64,000 bases of DNA, taken from assembly GCA_013396525.1 (NCBI GenBank), contig VWYX01000407.1:300158-364157 (forward strand), given 5' to 3'. A model generated the notes under the pieces. The model searched no databases. It was not told the DNA's origin and was given only the letters and a program-made list of their open reading frames with translations. The first letter of the stretch is position 1, and each line of letters opens with the position of its first letter. The position numbers and the translations under genes were made by a program. Positions 35,542 to 48,600 of the stretch are shown here, piece after piece. This DNA comes from Chaetorhynchus papuensis (taxonomy: Eukaryota > Chordata > Aves > Passeriformes > Rhipiduridae).

Positions 35542-38500
35542 CTGAAGAGATTTTCATATCACTGAAATGAATAGAGCCTGTACATCCGAAGTTTCTCTAA
35601 AAGTTTCAGCTTTGTTTTCAAATACATGTTTATGACCTATACATTTACGAGGAGTAATATTTGTACTTTAAGTATTAATGTGAGTGATAATGTAGATTAT
35701 TCTTTGATTATTACATTTTAGCATATTGAGGCTAACAAACAAAAATAATAAATTCTCTGGAAAACATGGCTCAGTTATTCTACATGTATTTTGAATTTAC
35801 ATTGTATTTATTGAATATTGTCTGCTCAGGAAAGATACTCCATCATAGAAAATTGACTGAGGAGGAAATGTGTGAAAACTTCAGAAAGCCTTGATAATTG
35901 TGTTCAATGGGGGAGGATGCAAACAAATTAAAGGGATGCAAACATAATCAAATGGCAGTATTGGGAAGGCTCAGATGAGACTTATTCTATGAAACTTGTT
36001 ACGTTTTTCCAACAAGGCCATAAAATCCATCACAGAAGCATGTGATTAGGATAAGCAATTAAACCTTGCTGTAAGAGCAAGCATTTCTGAGTAACCCGAG
36101 AGAAGTGTGCTCCAGTGCACATTTAAATGCTGGTATTAAGCTCTGCATCATCAGTACAGAGAAAGAGAATGCAGGGGGTTCAGCAGAACAAATTGCTGCA
36201 CTGGTTTTCAGGGTGTTTCACTTGTTCCCCATGTTCCAATGTGTGTGTGCCAAGGCTACTTCTATGTTCACTTTTTTCTTCCTCGTGGCTTCCAACAAGA
36301 AAAGATTTGAGAATTCTTGTTTTACCAGCTGGTTAAGAGGAGCAGATCTGCTGTCCTGTATAAACTGCTTTGCAGATCAATCAATAATACATGCAGTCAG
36401 CATCCCAGTAACTAAAAGGGGGTAATCATTTTTGCTTCAGCAACAATTATAGGCAAAAGTACTATATTTGCAGCAATGAAATATTTATTAGTAAGCAACC
36501 TTGCTCATGTAAGTCCATTTTTTAGATTAAATACTTGTACATTGTGCATATACATACAGACATCAATACATAAAAAGAGGATGAAATAACTGTCCTGTCA
36601 GTGTTCTTATAGCAGCACATGATGTATTTATGAAGCAATTTCAGCAAGGCTAAACTACAAAATGACCACTTCAACTACTATTTTATTATGATTGCAAAGT
36701 CATTATTGCAAACCATGGGCCCAACCCTTCTGTTAAGCCAAGACTATCAAACATTTCCATGATAGCTGCTTCAGGCTGGCAGTGATGTACCTGCCAGACA
36801 AATGAGAGCTTCTTTCTCTCTGACAGGTTACTGTACTACACCATGGCATGCCCAAGCCCAGGAACAGCTATGAGCACAGAGCAGCAGCAGTGATGCAAAG
36901 GGGGAGCTGCACAGCCCTGCAGCCTTTGCTGAGAGCTTAAAATCATATTGATTGCTCCAGGGCAGTAGCAACTTGAAAGTACAGCTGTATTCCCCTCTAT
37001 CCCTCTTGCTGTATATCTTTGCCTGGCTTTTAAAAGCTAAAACTAGCTCTTTATAGGACCAGATTCTCATTGAGGCATTGAATTCAACTGGAATATAAAT
37101 ATCTAGTAAAAGTAATTTTTCGGTAGGTACAAAACACATTTAACTAAATCCTTCATATAATTCTGTAGTCAGTGAAGAATTTTACTGGCACTCAATTTAA
37201 AGTCTTATGCAGAGACATAATTCAGCTTCATCTTGGCCTTTCATACTTGTGAGATTTCAAGCAAACTGCAGACTATCAGTCACAGAATCTTGAAGCTCGT
37301 TAATCAAGGTATTAGCATATTCCAACAGATTGTTAACAAGGCAGAGACTGAAAAATGCAAACCAACCCTAGAAAGGAGAGGTTTCAGCATACTTATGTTC
37401 TGCAAATGCTAAATAGCACTCAGAAAGTAATTGCAGATCTCGGACATAATCCACACATTTTGTTCTAGTATTAGAAGTGAATTGTGGTGAGTCTTCATCT
37501 CAGGAACAGGCTGATTAGGATTTCCTTGCTAAAAATGAAAGACACATCACCTGTTGCAGTTGTCTTGTGCTTATTTGGCAGCTGCTAATCCTTTATATAA
37601 ATTTCAAGTGAAAGGATTTTAGCAGCCAGAAAGGGTCTGTGCAGCTGAGACTGGTGGAAATGTTTATTAAAGACTCTCCAGAAGGTTTCCAGCTGTTTCT
37701 TCCACCTGCTTTACTCTAAAGCCTGGTGCAGAAAAAATGGAAACAGCTGACTCCAGATGCCCATTCTGGGATTCATTTCAGTGTAGATCAGCAAAAAAAC
37801 TTCTTGGACATACGAAAACTATGTGGCCAGTGTAAGGTGGCTGCCAGTAACTCATTTGTGTCCTTCAGATGGCACATTCTGATGTTCATGCAGGGAATGG
37901 TAAGTGGAAATCTTAGCTGCTGATACCAAAATCTTCACCACATTGGCCAACTTTAACGTGGTCTTGATATTGGAGATTAATATCCTTGCAATGTAGTCTG
38001 GAGGGTAATTTTTTTTTTTTCCCAGTGTAATGAGAATAAGAATGTAACTGGTATGTAATCTTTTTAAGGACATAAGTAAATAAATGGTCCTGCTGAATAC
38101 AAGACCTGCAGAATAGAGAAAGAGGTAAAGAGTGTATGCCGCTCCTTAGAGCTGGTTATAAAGCCATGAGTTCAGAGTGAGGTTCTTGCTGATGAAAACT
38201 GTCAAGAGTAGCTGAACTTAAAAGGGCTTTCCTGGGTGCAGAGCACACCTTTCTCTAGAAATTAAAATACCTGAAACTGACTCCCATTCAGTATAAGGAA
38301 AAGTGGCAGCATCCTTATTTCAGCAGTCTAGATTGTGTGACTCTTCTCTCTCTATAAAATCAAGTCAATTATTGAAACTTTTAATTAGAATGGCTATTGG
38401 TATGGGCTAGATCATAACCAGGTTGCTGCAGAAAGCAATCACAATTACTTAATCTAAGGAGAATTATTACATAGAAGCATAACATCTGGAGCTTCTTGGG

Positions 38501-38654
38501 AAGAGAATAATATTAACCTAAAATACAGGGGATTAGAAATATGGAAGAGAGTAGAACAAAGGTCATCACCTGATGGAAATTGTTTTTCATTATGTCATCG
38601 CAGGCATGTATCATATTAAGGTATAAAAGGAAAAAGCGATCCTTGCACTCATGT

Positions 38655-38700
38655 CATGGCACCTACCACACAATCACTCTCTCACTTCCCCACCAGCAGC
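38655..38700. mobile_element. possible LTR scrap
   Basis: The words 'accacacaatcactctctc' and 'acttccccaccagcag' resemble the piece 'cacacagccatttgctcac' plus 'tcccccaccagcag' of the LTR at 22661-23240. The likeness covers only about 40 bp, so chance or a distant remnant are both possible. Confidence 0.3.
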
Positions 38701-39069
38701 CCAACCAGCCCAAACCAGCGTAACTTATCTTTCCTATCAGCAGGAAAGATATGTCACTGCTACCACCAGTAGAGCATGGCAAAAGTTGTCCTTTTTCTTA
38801 GGAATGAAGAGACTCCTTCTCCCTCAGATCTACTCTCTCCTGCCTGGCAATTTCTTTTTCTGGGTTTGTTATTTTACTTCTAACTTTGCTTTTCATTCTC
38901 CATTATTAGCTGTTTGCTGAATTTTCCTTTTTCTATCACCTTCTGTTTCACTGCATAGTATTTTCACACTCTCCTGTTGACTCAGCATCTTTCTCTTTGA
39001 TCTCACAGTTTTATTTTGCTTTCTGTTCTCAGCCTTCTCTCCAGTGCAAAGTAATCCTTTCTGTACATA

Positions 39070-39460
39070 GTGAAAGAGGGCTTTAAACTAATGTTCCTGG
39101 AGGAGGGGAACCTCATTCCATCCCACTCTTACCAGTTTGATGCTGTTGTCAGAAAGAGGTGCCCAGAGCTTGGAGAGGGATCACATGTCGGGGGAGAGCA
39201 CCTGAAGAGCAACACAGAGAAATTCCAGCTACGAGGTCGGCCTCCTGGGGGGCCCAACTCAAATGCCTCTATGCAAACACAGGCAGCATGGGGAGTAAAC
39301 AAGAGGAGTTTAGGGACGTGCACACGCCTGCAGAGATAACCCTGCAGGGGCTCATCTCATTGACATTGGGAAGATGTGGTGGGAGGGCTGCTGTGACTGA
39401 AGTGCTGGAATGGAAGGATGCAGGCTCTTTAGGAAGGACAGGCTGGGCAGAAAAGGAGAG
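39070..39460 (+). mobile_element. CR1 LINE, 5' part of ORF2 (endonuclease region)
   Basis: From 39070 the sequence follows the region upstream of and into CR1 ORF2. In one frame it reads LKCLYANTGSMGSKQEEF, matching the start of the apurinic-type endonuclease domain of CR1 ('NARSMGNKQEEL'-like). After a frameshift a second frame reads GCRLFRKDRLGRKGE, the 'LFRKDR.GR.GG' block of the same domain. The reading frame is broken, so no active protein can be made. The element runs into the N gap at 39461 and reappears beyond it. Confidence 0.88.
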
Positions 39461-40435
39461 NNNNNNNNNNNNNNNNNNNNNNNNNNNNNNNNNNNNNNNN
39501 NNNNNNNNNNNNNNNNNNNNNNNNNNNNNNNNNNNNNNNNNNNNNNNNNNNNNNNNNNNNNNNNNNNNNNNNNNNNNNNNNNNNNNNNNNNNNNNNNNNN
39601 NNNNNNNNNNNNNNNNNNNNNNNNNNNNNNNNNNNNNNNNNNNNNNNNNNNNNNNNNNNNNNNNNNNNNNNNNNNNNNNNNNNNNNNNNNNNNNNNNNNN
39701 NNNNNNNNNNNNNNNNNNNNNNNNNNNNNNNNNNNNNNNNNNNNNNNNNNNNNNNNNNNNNNNNNNNNNNNNNNNNNNNNNNNNNNNNNNNNNNNNNNNN
39801 NNNNNNNNNNNNNNNNNNNNNNNNNNNNNNNNNNNNNNNNNNNNNNNNNNNNNNNNNNNNNNNNNNNNNNNNNNNNNNNNNNNNNNNNNNNNNNNNNNNN
39901 NNNNNNNNNNNNNNNNNNNNNNNNNNNNNNNNNNNNNNNNNNNNNNNNNNNNNNNNNNNNNNNNNNNNNNNNNNNNNNNNNNNNNNNNNNNNNNNNNNNN
40001 NNNNNNNNNNNNNNNNNNNNNNNNNNNNNNNNNNNNNNNNNNNNNNNNNNNNNNNNNNNNNNNNNNNNNNNNNNNNNNNNNNNNNNNNNNNNNNNNNNNN
40101 NNNNNNNNNNNNNNNNNNNNNNNNNNNNNNNNNNNNNNNNNNNNNNNNNNNNNNNNNNNNNNNNNNNNNNNNNNNNNNNNNNNNNNNNNNNNNNNNNNNN
40201 NNNNNNNNNNNNNNNNNNNNNNNNNNNNNNNNNNNNNNNNNNNNNNNNNNNNNNNNNNNNNNNNNNNNNNNNNNNNNNNNNNNNNNNNNNNNNNNNNNNN
40301 NNNNNNNNNNNNNNNNNNNNNNNNNNNNNNNNNNNNNNNNNNNNNNNNNNNNNNNNNNNNNNNNNNNNNNNNNNNNNNNNNNNNNNNNNNNNNNNNNNNN
40401 NNNNNNNNNNNNNNNNNNNNNNNNNNNNNNNNNNN
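39461..40435. other. assembly gap (975 N) inside a CR1 copy
   Basis: The gap lies between the endonuclease and reverse-transcriptase parts of one CR1 copy. The hidden sequence is therefore probably CR1 as well, which also explains why short-read assembly failed here. Confidence 0.95.
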
Positions 40436-41228
40436 GCCATACCACCCAAGTCGCAGAAGGCAGACAGAGACTGGGAGAATGAAGAACTGCCTGCTGTAGG
40501 AAAAGACCAGTTCCAAGTCTATTTAGGGAACCTGAAGGTGCACAAGTCCATGGGACCTGATGAGATGTATCCATGGGTCCTGAGGGAAATGGTGGATGAA
40601 GTGGCTAAGCCACCATCCATTCTATTTGAGAAGTCGTGGCAATCTAGTGAAGTTCCCACTGATTGGAAAAGGGGAAACACAACCCCCATTTTCTAAAAAG
40701 GAAAAAAAAGAAAGAGCCAGGCAACTATAGGCCATCTCACCTCAGTGCCCATCCGGGTCATGAGCAGATGCTACTGAAAGCACTCTAAGGCATGTGGAAA
40801 ATAAGGAGATTTGTAACAGCCAAGAGTGGCTTCACTAAGTTCCAATAAAGACAGGCTGAGAGAGTTGGGGCTGTTCAGCCTGGAGAAGATTCTGGGGATT
40901 CCTTACTGCAGCCTTACAGTAACTAAAGGGGGCCTACATGAGAGCTGGAGAGCACTGCAAGGGCCTATAGTGACAGGACAAGGGAGAATGGCTTTAAACT
41001 GGAAGAGAATGCGTTCAGATTAGGTATTAGAAAGACGTTCTTCACTGTGAGGGTGATGAGACACTGGAACAGGTTGTCCAGGGAAGTTGTGCATGCCCCA
41101 TCTCTGGAAGTGTTCAAGGTCAGGTTGGATGAGGCCCTGGTCTAGTGGAAGGTGTCCCTACCCTGGAGGGTTGGAAGAAAATGAACTATATGGTCCCTTC
41201 CAACCCACATCATTCTATGAGCCTATGA
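40436..41228 (+). mobile_element. CR1 LINE, reverse-transcriptase start and 3' end with internal deletion
   Basis: After the gap the frame reads HKSMGPDEMYPWVLREMVDE and then EKSWQSSEVPTDWKRGN, the conserved opening of the CR1 reverse transcriptase. A stop follows at about 40694, where the usual KKG block is broken by an A-rich insertion. Near 40825-40850 the match jumps from an early RT word ('gtggcttcactaag', GFTK block) to the far C-terminal word 'gacaggctgagagagttgg', so most of the RT domain is deleted. The 3' end is complete: 'ggtcccttccaaccca' then 'cattctatgagcctatga'. It is the longest CR1 in the window but inactive. Confidence 0.9.
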
Positions 41229-42282
41229 TAACCACTCCCCAATTTATACATCTCGTTTCCTATTCCCTCTCATTTTCTTCTGTCTCATACATTATTTTTA
41301 ATGTTTTCTCCTCATTGTAACATACCCTTTCTCTATTTTCCTCCATACTACTCAGAGCTTTTTCTATCCAGGGCATATACTTTAACCTTAACATGGGAAA
41401 GAGTTGCCCAAAAGTTACTGATTTTTACTTGCAGATAAAACTTTGTCTGTTATTAGCTTGTTTTATTTAAGAACAAGGTGTAAAAAGATTTCAGATGTAA
41501 TGAAAATGCAGATATTCTAGTAGGCATAGCAATTTTATTAAATAATATTCTGTCTTCCCACTTCTTTAAATATTTAAAACCATTTTGCAACTCTCTCCAC
41601 ACAGTACACAAGCAGAAGCAATTGGGCAAAAATAGCAGTCATTAACTTTGTAGATGCACTAAGCACAGCAGGTAGTATATAGGATTCAAATTCAAACCAC
41701 CACGTTTCAGAAGCAAAGTCTGGAGGGGTTCTGCTTTCTGCAGTAGGCAGAGGGAACATCATCTGAATGCTCATTAAAATAAAACATAAGGACTTATATG
41801 TTTGTTGCTATGAGTAGACAAAACTTATTTGGAACTCAGGACAATTACGCATAAGAGGAGAAAAAAATTTTTGAACAAATCCTATGAAAAAAAATTCTAG
41901 ATTAATGAAATAAACAAAATATTAGTTAACTGTATTACAGACTCTAAAGGATGGAAACCTGACTTTTGCAAATGTGTGAGTACGGTAGGTAGAAGTCCAT
42001 AAAAGTTATTTGGCACTTTTCAGCATGCAGAAATGCAGTATGTAGTAATCCAATATTGCCCTTAACATGTTTGATATGTCTTGGGGAAAAGGTACATAGA
42101 GAACATAAAGAAAAGTATGCTTGGTCTCACTGGCTGTGCACTCTGTTTTTGCTATGTTAATTACAGCCACCTTCCTTTTCCACCTTCTCCATGAAGGTCA
42201 GAAATTAAATTCCTGTCCAACAGTTGTAAACTGTAAATAGACCCCACTGAAAACCAAAAAATAATTTTCTGTGAAGGTTAAG
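41229..42282. other. AT-rich DNA between CR1 and LTR
   Basis: The only notable content is the minus-strand terminal-exon candidate at 41574-41737. The rest shows no repeat or gene. Confidence 0.45.
41574..41737 (-). other. candidate terminal coding exon (minus strand), unknown gene
   Basis: On the minus strand a good acceptor, 'gatgttccctctgcctactgcag' in two parts ('gatgttccctctgc' and 'ctactgcag'), is followed by two bases and 53 codons to a TAA stop. The reading includes TPPDFASETWWFEFESYILP and a hydrophobic stretch (LMTAIFAQLLLLVYC). An AATAAA signal lies at 41534-41539, about 35 bp after the stop. This arrangement (acceptor, open frame, stop, polyadenylation signal) suggests a last exon, but AATAAA is common in AT-rich DNA. 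The protein is not recognised. If it is real, the minus-strand candidates at 35 kb and below would belong to a different gene. Confidence 0.28.
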
Positions 42283-42655
42283 TGTAGGGTTATACCATGA
42301 GTGTTATAGAAGAGCAGGCCTAAAGGCCTACAAAAACATCTTCCCTGGGCCCGGTGGTAACCATGGAAACACTTCCAGGTCACCTGCAATGGGCTAGAAA
42401 AGAGGATTATGGGTTAGTGACCTTCTTGACCAATGGTCCAGGAAGATTGTGGTTAGTGGCCTTATATGGTACCTTACCATAATAGGTAACATCTAGGGAA
42501 TACTCCAGGTGACTGGGTGAAATTCTGGGATTTGTTCTTCCTGTTTATGTGATGTTATATCCTGTTTTTTTATTTAGGTAAACCGAGCTGCTCAATAAAC
42601 GTCTTTGCATTTCTCCATCTGGCATGCAAAGTCCTTGCCCAGCGTAAATGCTGCG
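42283..42655 (+). mobile_element. solo LTR of a different endogenous retrovirus family
   Basis: The block starts 'tgtagggttataccatgag' and contains a TATA-like 'ccttatatgg' and a polyadenylation signal AATAAA at 42594-42599, followed by 'cgtctttgcatttctcc'. This order is typical of an LTR (U3, R, U5). The 7-bp word 'ggttaag' occurs immediately before the TG (42276-42282) and again at 42655-42661, so it looks like a target duplication; the shared base places the exact end at 42654 or 42655. The expected final CA is not present (it reads 'gctgcg'). An alternative end at 42694 ('ataactaca') would give inverted termini but no target duplication. It is unlike the two ERVL-like LTRs. No internal genes are present. 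Confidence 0.6.
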
Positions 42656-45600
42656 GTTAAGTTTGAGCCCCTTGTACCAGCAGGCATAACTACACTGCAG
42701 ATCACCAAAGCTGCTCCCAGCAACCACAGGATTTTTGGCAGGAGTACAGTGATGCCACGTAGTTGCAGAATCAGTGGTGCCATTCTTAAACTCTCTGTGA
42801 CCTCCAAGACACAGAACCTCCCAAGTTTCCCAAGTTTGTCTCTTTACTGAATGAGAAAACTAAGCAGGTTTTACTGCATTTCATATCCCTTAATGTCATG
42901 TAATTTCTGTAGTAGTAAATTTAAAAGCAACCACCACTGAAAATTTGTATCCACTGTGAAAGTAATCATGGCAATGTTAATGAGACAGTACAGGCTGCAC
43001 CACAGGCACAAGTTGATGCTTTACAGAGGTGCACATGCCATTCTAAAGAGATTTTTGCAAAGCATTTAGGGACTTCTCCTTAGGGTCTGTGAGCTCCTCC
43101 TGTCCCCAGACATAGGAAGAATGCTGTTTTTTGCAGTGCTACTTCAACTGGTCAAAAGATTATCTGCTAACCTGGACTGAAATAGAATGTGAGAAAGGGC
43201 AAGTTATCTTAGAGATGCTTGGTATCCAGGGAGTTAAAAAAATGTGTTGACTATCAATCTGTGGAAACTTTCCTGCTAACAAGCCCTTCATAGTGTCCTC
43301 TGTTATATATGAAGAGTTGCTGGTTTCAGTCTCCAGCTTTGTAGACACCTTTCAGAAGGAAAGGAACCAACATAAAACTACTTTGGTTGGTTGCAGCCTC
43401 AATAAAAGGTCAAGGATTAAAGGTGGAAAAAACAGAACTGACCTTCTTGCTGCAAAGGTGCCACGGCTATATATGGACAAAAGGATGGTAGAGAGGCAGT
43501 GGGAGAAAGTTTACTCATCCTTACCCCGTATCTGCAGAAATAACTGTCCCAAGGAGAAGGCTGAAGGACTTCCACATGCAGGGACTTCAAGCATTCCCCT
43601 TTCCTGAGCACTTCATTTCCCTTAGTGAGTTTTATAATTAATTAGCAACATGCCATTAGCTATGGCATCATACAGTAGACTTCAACACGTCAGGCCTTTC
43701 CATCCATATCAAGCAGGATAATATATTTCAAAGTCAAAAGGAAGAACACATTAGGTAACATGATGGCAACTGTAACCCTTCTGGATATATTGCACCATAA
43801 ATACTAGGAACCACTAAAGTAGAGCTTTTATCAAAACCTGGCCCAAAATGTAAGAGACTGAGGCTTCCACAAATCAGAGAAACGATAAAATAAATCAATC
43901 TTCCTGATGTCTTATTATTGCAAGCTGCTGTCCCTAAAGAACACAAGATAGTCAATATTTGGTGTGAAAAATGGACAGGCCACTGCTGCAGCTTTGAGAC
44001 ATACAGTCATCTCAGGTGAATCAATGTAAAGGAAATAAAATACCCAATTCTTTGATGCTGTTATTCAAAGCTCCTGTTTGGCAGAGTACTAAAATATATA
44101 TGGCTAATTTGGAATTCAGATTGCCTTCACCAGCAGCCCTTCTATGCTTAAAAGTAGGCATGTATTTAAATGCCTTACAGAAATGGAACTTAAAAGAGAA
44201 GATGGGCTAATAAAGATTCAGTAGTCTGAGCTGACAAACCAACTAATTTTCAATTCAGACAGGGATGGTGCTTTTCATGTTATAAGGAAGGCACCTACTG
44301 TTCATGTTTGCTACTTTGTAAACCATCATACTTGCTCTGTTAGCACTGGTATCACATAATTATTTCCCTTATCCAATTAAGGCTGGAGCTGAAATTCCCC
44401 TCATAAATCTTTCTTCCCCAAACAATTCAATTGGTTTTACTTACCTCCACTATGATTAGCTGAGCATGTGTTTTCAAAGCCTTTTTCTTCCCCCCATTCA
44501 AATGTGGGGTCATATGCTGACTTCAAAATTGATTTTCAACGAAAATGTGCTTTACTGAGAACCTCAGCTTCCATGAACAGGGTGGGACAGGATGTAAACC
44601 TGTGTGGAAAAGCCTGTAACCAAGGACACAGAATGGTAGTGATATGACTAAAAAAAAAGCAAGAGGGACAGCTAACACCTACTCCTGTATGAGCACTGTG
44701 TGACTATAGCTGCTGCCTCCTCCATGGCCAGCGATGAAGTTCCTGCAGAAGAAGGCTTAGAAATGGGTGTTGTATGTGCCTGCATGTTGCCTGAAACAGA
44801 ATTGCCTCTGCATATGTGCAGGCTATTAAAAATAAATAAAAAAAAATTTGGCCTAGAAGCTGAGAACCATCATCTTCATCTAACCATACCTAAATTCATG
44901 CCAGCTGTTGTACCACATCAGACCTACCACTCTTCAAGTTGCTGGCATAATACCAAAACATGGTCCAAAACACACTGAATCTAGTCTGTTCTTTTGGTGC
45001 AAAACTGGGAAAGAACTACAATTTATCCATAAACATCATTTAGCATAAATTCCAAAGACAACGCATTTGGGAAGGTCTAAGTGAAGTTTTGTTTAATATA
45101 AAACAAACTGTGAAATTGCAGGAGTCTATAGAAAAGTAAAAAGCAATTCTGTTTTATTTTTAGGAGCCAGATAGAATTGGAGGCAGGAAGAAAAAACATT
45201 TGTAATTTTATATGTAGAAGAAAAACATTTTTATAGAGTAAAAAGAGGTAAGATGGTATTGGTTTAGGTGCTTCTAAAAACAGATCCCAGCTGAAAGGAC
45301 AGATTATGTAAAGGGACATACACTGCAGCACCAATATATTATATATATTGTTGTACAAAATGTAGTATCACTGGCTGATTTTTCTGAATTTAATAATAGA
45401 GTAAGAACATGCCTGCTTGAAAGTCTCCAACTCAGTAAGGAAAATGAAGGGGTGCTGAGACAAAACACCAAATCCTGTGTTTCAGTGACAGCTCCTCCTG
45501 GTTTCAGGCACCACCACAGCTGTGCTGATACTAGTCCCTACAAATAGGAATACTTTGATTTTTTTACTCTATTTCTAGTAGGGAAAGTTAGATAGACAAG

Positions 45601-48600
45601 AGAGGCTCTTATCAGGCTTTTTAAAAATAAAAAAAAAAGAGAGGGAGATATTTCTATTTTGTTTCAAAACGTGAAGTAAATGAAAGAATTTTTAAAAGAA
45701 ATGGTACCAATTCTAAATAAGCTTCAAAAAATACATTCTTCTTCAAACACAGCTGGAAAAATAGCTGTTGCTAGCAGTAATTCCTACTTCATTATGTTCC
45801 CACTGATGTTGAGACATCTTTACCTGGTGTGAGGTAATGCTCTCATTGAAGAATTAGGAAGGATGGACTGGAGAGCAGTGTGCTTTGCGTTGCATATCTT
45901 CTACTCTTCAATTCTTCCACCATTTTGCTCCAACAGCTCTACTTTCTTACTATTTATGTGTGCTTCATTCCTATTTTGAATTGGCCAGTCTTTAACTTCC
46001 TTTTTTTCCTTTATTCATTCATTAAAAGGAAAAAACAAAGTCAAATGGTTCTGTCTTTGAATGGGTTTTTTTTTAATGAACCTGTAGTTCTGAAATTAAT
46101 TATTTTATTGATAAGGGGTGTCATGTTGTTTGAATATCTCAAGCAATTATATAAATTTTGTAAACATAGGCAAATATTTGTAATTAATCAGTGACCATTA
46201 TTTTTTTAAATTACTTTAAAAGCCAGTCAAGTACTTTTTGCGGTTACGCCAAAGTATTTTTCATTTGAGGAAAACAATGTTGTCAACATTGAAATGCCTG
46301 GGGACTCTTCAAATCTGATACACCAAAACTTTTACGTAGTCACTGAGTATGAATGTTATAATAGGGGAAAAGAAGGGAATGTATTCCTTAAAAGATCATA
46401 GGACCACAGAAAAGGAGAGGAAAATGTTACACTAGAAACTATAAAAGATTTCATTGTGGCCGTGGCAGAAATCTTGCATTTGGTTTTGGAGTCCATAGTT
46501 GAAGAAAGGATTTTAAGAAAAAATCATAAACAAACACACCTGAAAATATTTTATGACTTGGTAAATTAATCCATACTAACAAATTCAAGTGGTCAAATAT
46601 CAGAGGCGTGTGGGAAAATTTAGGGAGCAAAACAAATGAAGTCCAAAAGGGGAACATAAAAGTGGTAGCTCAAGGGGTTCTTCTTATGAATTTAACAATA
46701 TAGAGAAGCAAGACCATATGTAGTGCAACTAGATAAACACGCAGATTATAATAATTACTCTTAAATTAAATATTACTGAGATTGTAGTGAATTCTTTGAG
46801 CGGCGGTTTTTTCCACCAAGACTGTAAGTGTTTACTATAACTTCTATTCTGCTTCATGCAGTGTCCTCTAGCTCTTTGTGGTATCTGTTCTTTAGAATAG
46901 TGTTCCCTAAATATATGTTAGTGTCAAAAAGCCTGAACTGGAAGCATTTAAGGTGAATTGGTTTTTAGTAAATGTTTTTGAAGAAATCTATGTTTTCTTG
47001 ACTTGAATTCTTTATATTTGCAAAGAAAAATTTCTGAAAATTTTAAACTTCCTGTGAAACTAAAGCATTGGTTTCCCTGGTTTTGGTAAGCCCTTTGAAG
47101 GAAATATCCATTAAAAGCTATATACTGAAGGCATTTTGAAAAACATAGATTTTCAGAACCAAATTGAACCAGTCATCCATCACACATTCAAAGAATGTAT
47201 CTTCTCTTTACTTGTGTTTACTGCATTTATTGGTGCTCTAACACTTGCAAGAGTAATTTCAAATATGTTTGCACTATACCTACAGCTTTATGATGCTGGA
47301 TCTGTTGGCCTTACGAGATACTCTTCTAATTCATTCTGATATAACCTTGGCCATATTTACTGTATTTGCAAGGATTAATGGAGGGAAGCCCATTTGAAGG
47401 ATTAGGATTTTCAGTCCCCAACACATTCAAATATTTTCCTACTGAATACATAATCTCAGACCATAGTTATTGTGGGGAATTTCCCTTCTTGGGGGCTCTC
47501 TCTTATTTCACCACACAAACCTTGGCACTTTCCCTTTTGCTTATTTTAGAGATGTTTCTATCATGTCATCAGATTCTATGATTTTCTAGAAACTTAATTG
47601 ATCATATATTTTCTGCTAACCTCAACCCTTTATCTGTTCCCTGGTTTATGTGCTGAAGTTCAGAGGTTTACTCCATATTTGTTGTCCATACAATCACTAC
47701 ATCTTACCAGTCTGTGTTGCTTCTTATTGAAATAGTTTCTTCCTCTGCAAGGTACACACCCACAGTAACACCAGTCCAGATTCAGCTGAACTCTTTATTT
47801 TTATCAGATTCCCAGATCCAGATGCTATTTGGGGAAAATTTATGTTAGGTTCTGTAGAGTTGAACTTGGTTTTATTTGGGTTTCAAGTTCAATTTATAAA
47901 AGCAATTTATGTTCTAAATAATATTTGAGTCTTGTTATATTCTACACTGATTTTCCTGCTGCTTCCTTTCCGGTCATCCAGGTGCAAATATCCATGGGTT
48001 TGCCTGTCTAGGGCAGAATTTAACAGAAGGGACACAATAGCTGTTCCCTGTCAGTTACTTGTTATCCAAGAAGAAGATTATTCCTCTTCTCTTTGAGAGT
48101 CTGTGAACGAGCTGGTAGAGAAGTCTTCTAGAAAAGAGATCTGTATCCTCTCTGAGAGGCACAGAGATGCTCTCTAAGCTTTATGTGAGTTTTGATTTGA
48201 GCACTCACAGTTATGGAGGTTCTTGGGGCTTTGTGAGTTAGCCAGGGGCTGCAACTTTCTCAGCAAAGCAGCAGTACTGAATACTGAAATAAGAGATGTG
48301 TACGAGCGGAAAATGAAATGAAATGAAAGGGGCTCAGAGAAACCACAGCTGACTTTTCTGGAGCAATTGGTCCTACTGCTAGAATATGTAGTAAAATGCT
48401 GTCTTTAGCTGTGAATCAGGACATTATGCGACATAAGACAGGACAAAAAGAGGGCAGAAAACTCATTGCCCAGTTTTAAAAATGAGTAACAGTGCTACAC
48501 TGTGGTGTTCCAGAAACTGGATGGGCTTCTTTGCCACTGGTGCAGACCGTCGAGGAAGGAACTGGATCTAGTTACAATACTGCTAGCTCCAAACCTTCAG

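Larger units (their letters stand above)
24403..39069. other. long stretch with exon candidates and microsatellites, little recognisable repeat
   Basis: About 14.7 kb contain no clear CR1 or LTR copy, which contrasts with the flanks. The background is AT-rich. Items called separately are minus-strand exon candidates (24939-25080, 32593-32735, 35467-35541), microsatellites (27921-28030, 33768-33819, 34615-34750) and a possible LTR scrap at 38655-38700. A GC-richer patch at about 32850-33200 has no recognised identity. The low repeat load fits the introns of a gene, but that is inference. Confidence 0.4.

Noticed and set aside
37782..37899. Plus-strand segment with donor 'gtaagt'
   Set aside because: The acceptor is only moderate, no in-phase plus-strand partner was seen nearby, and a chance match is likely.
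39159..40696. Very long open frames on both strands
   Set aside because: They are mostly N. Only the short CR1-derived ends are real sequence.
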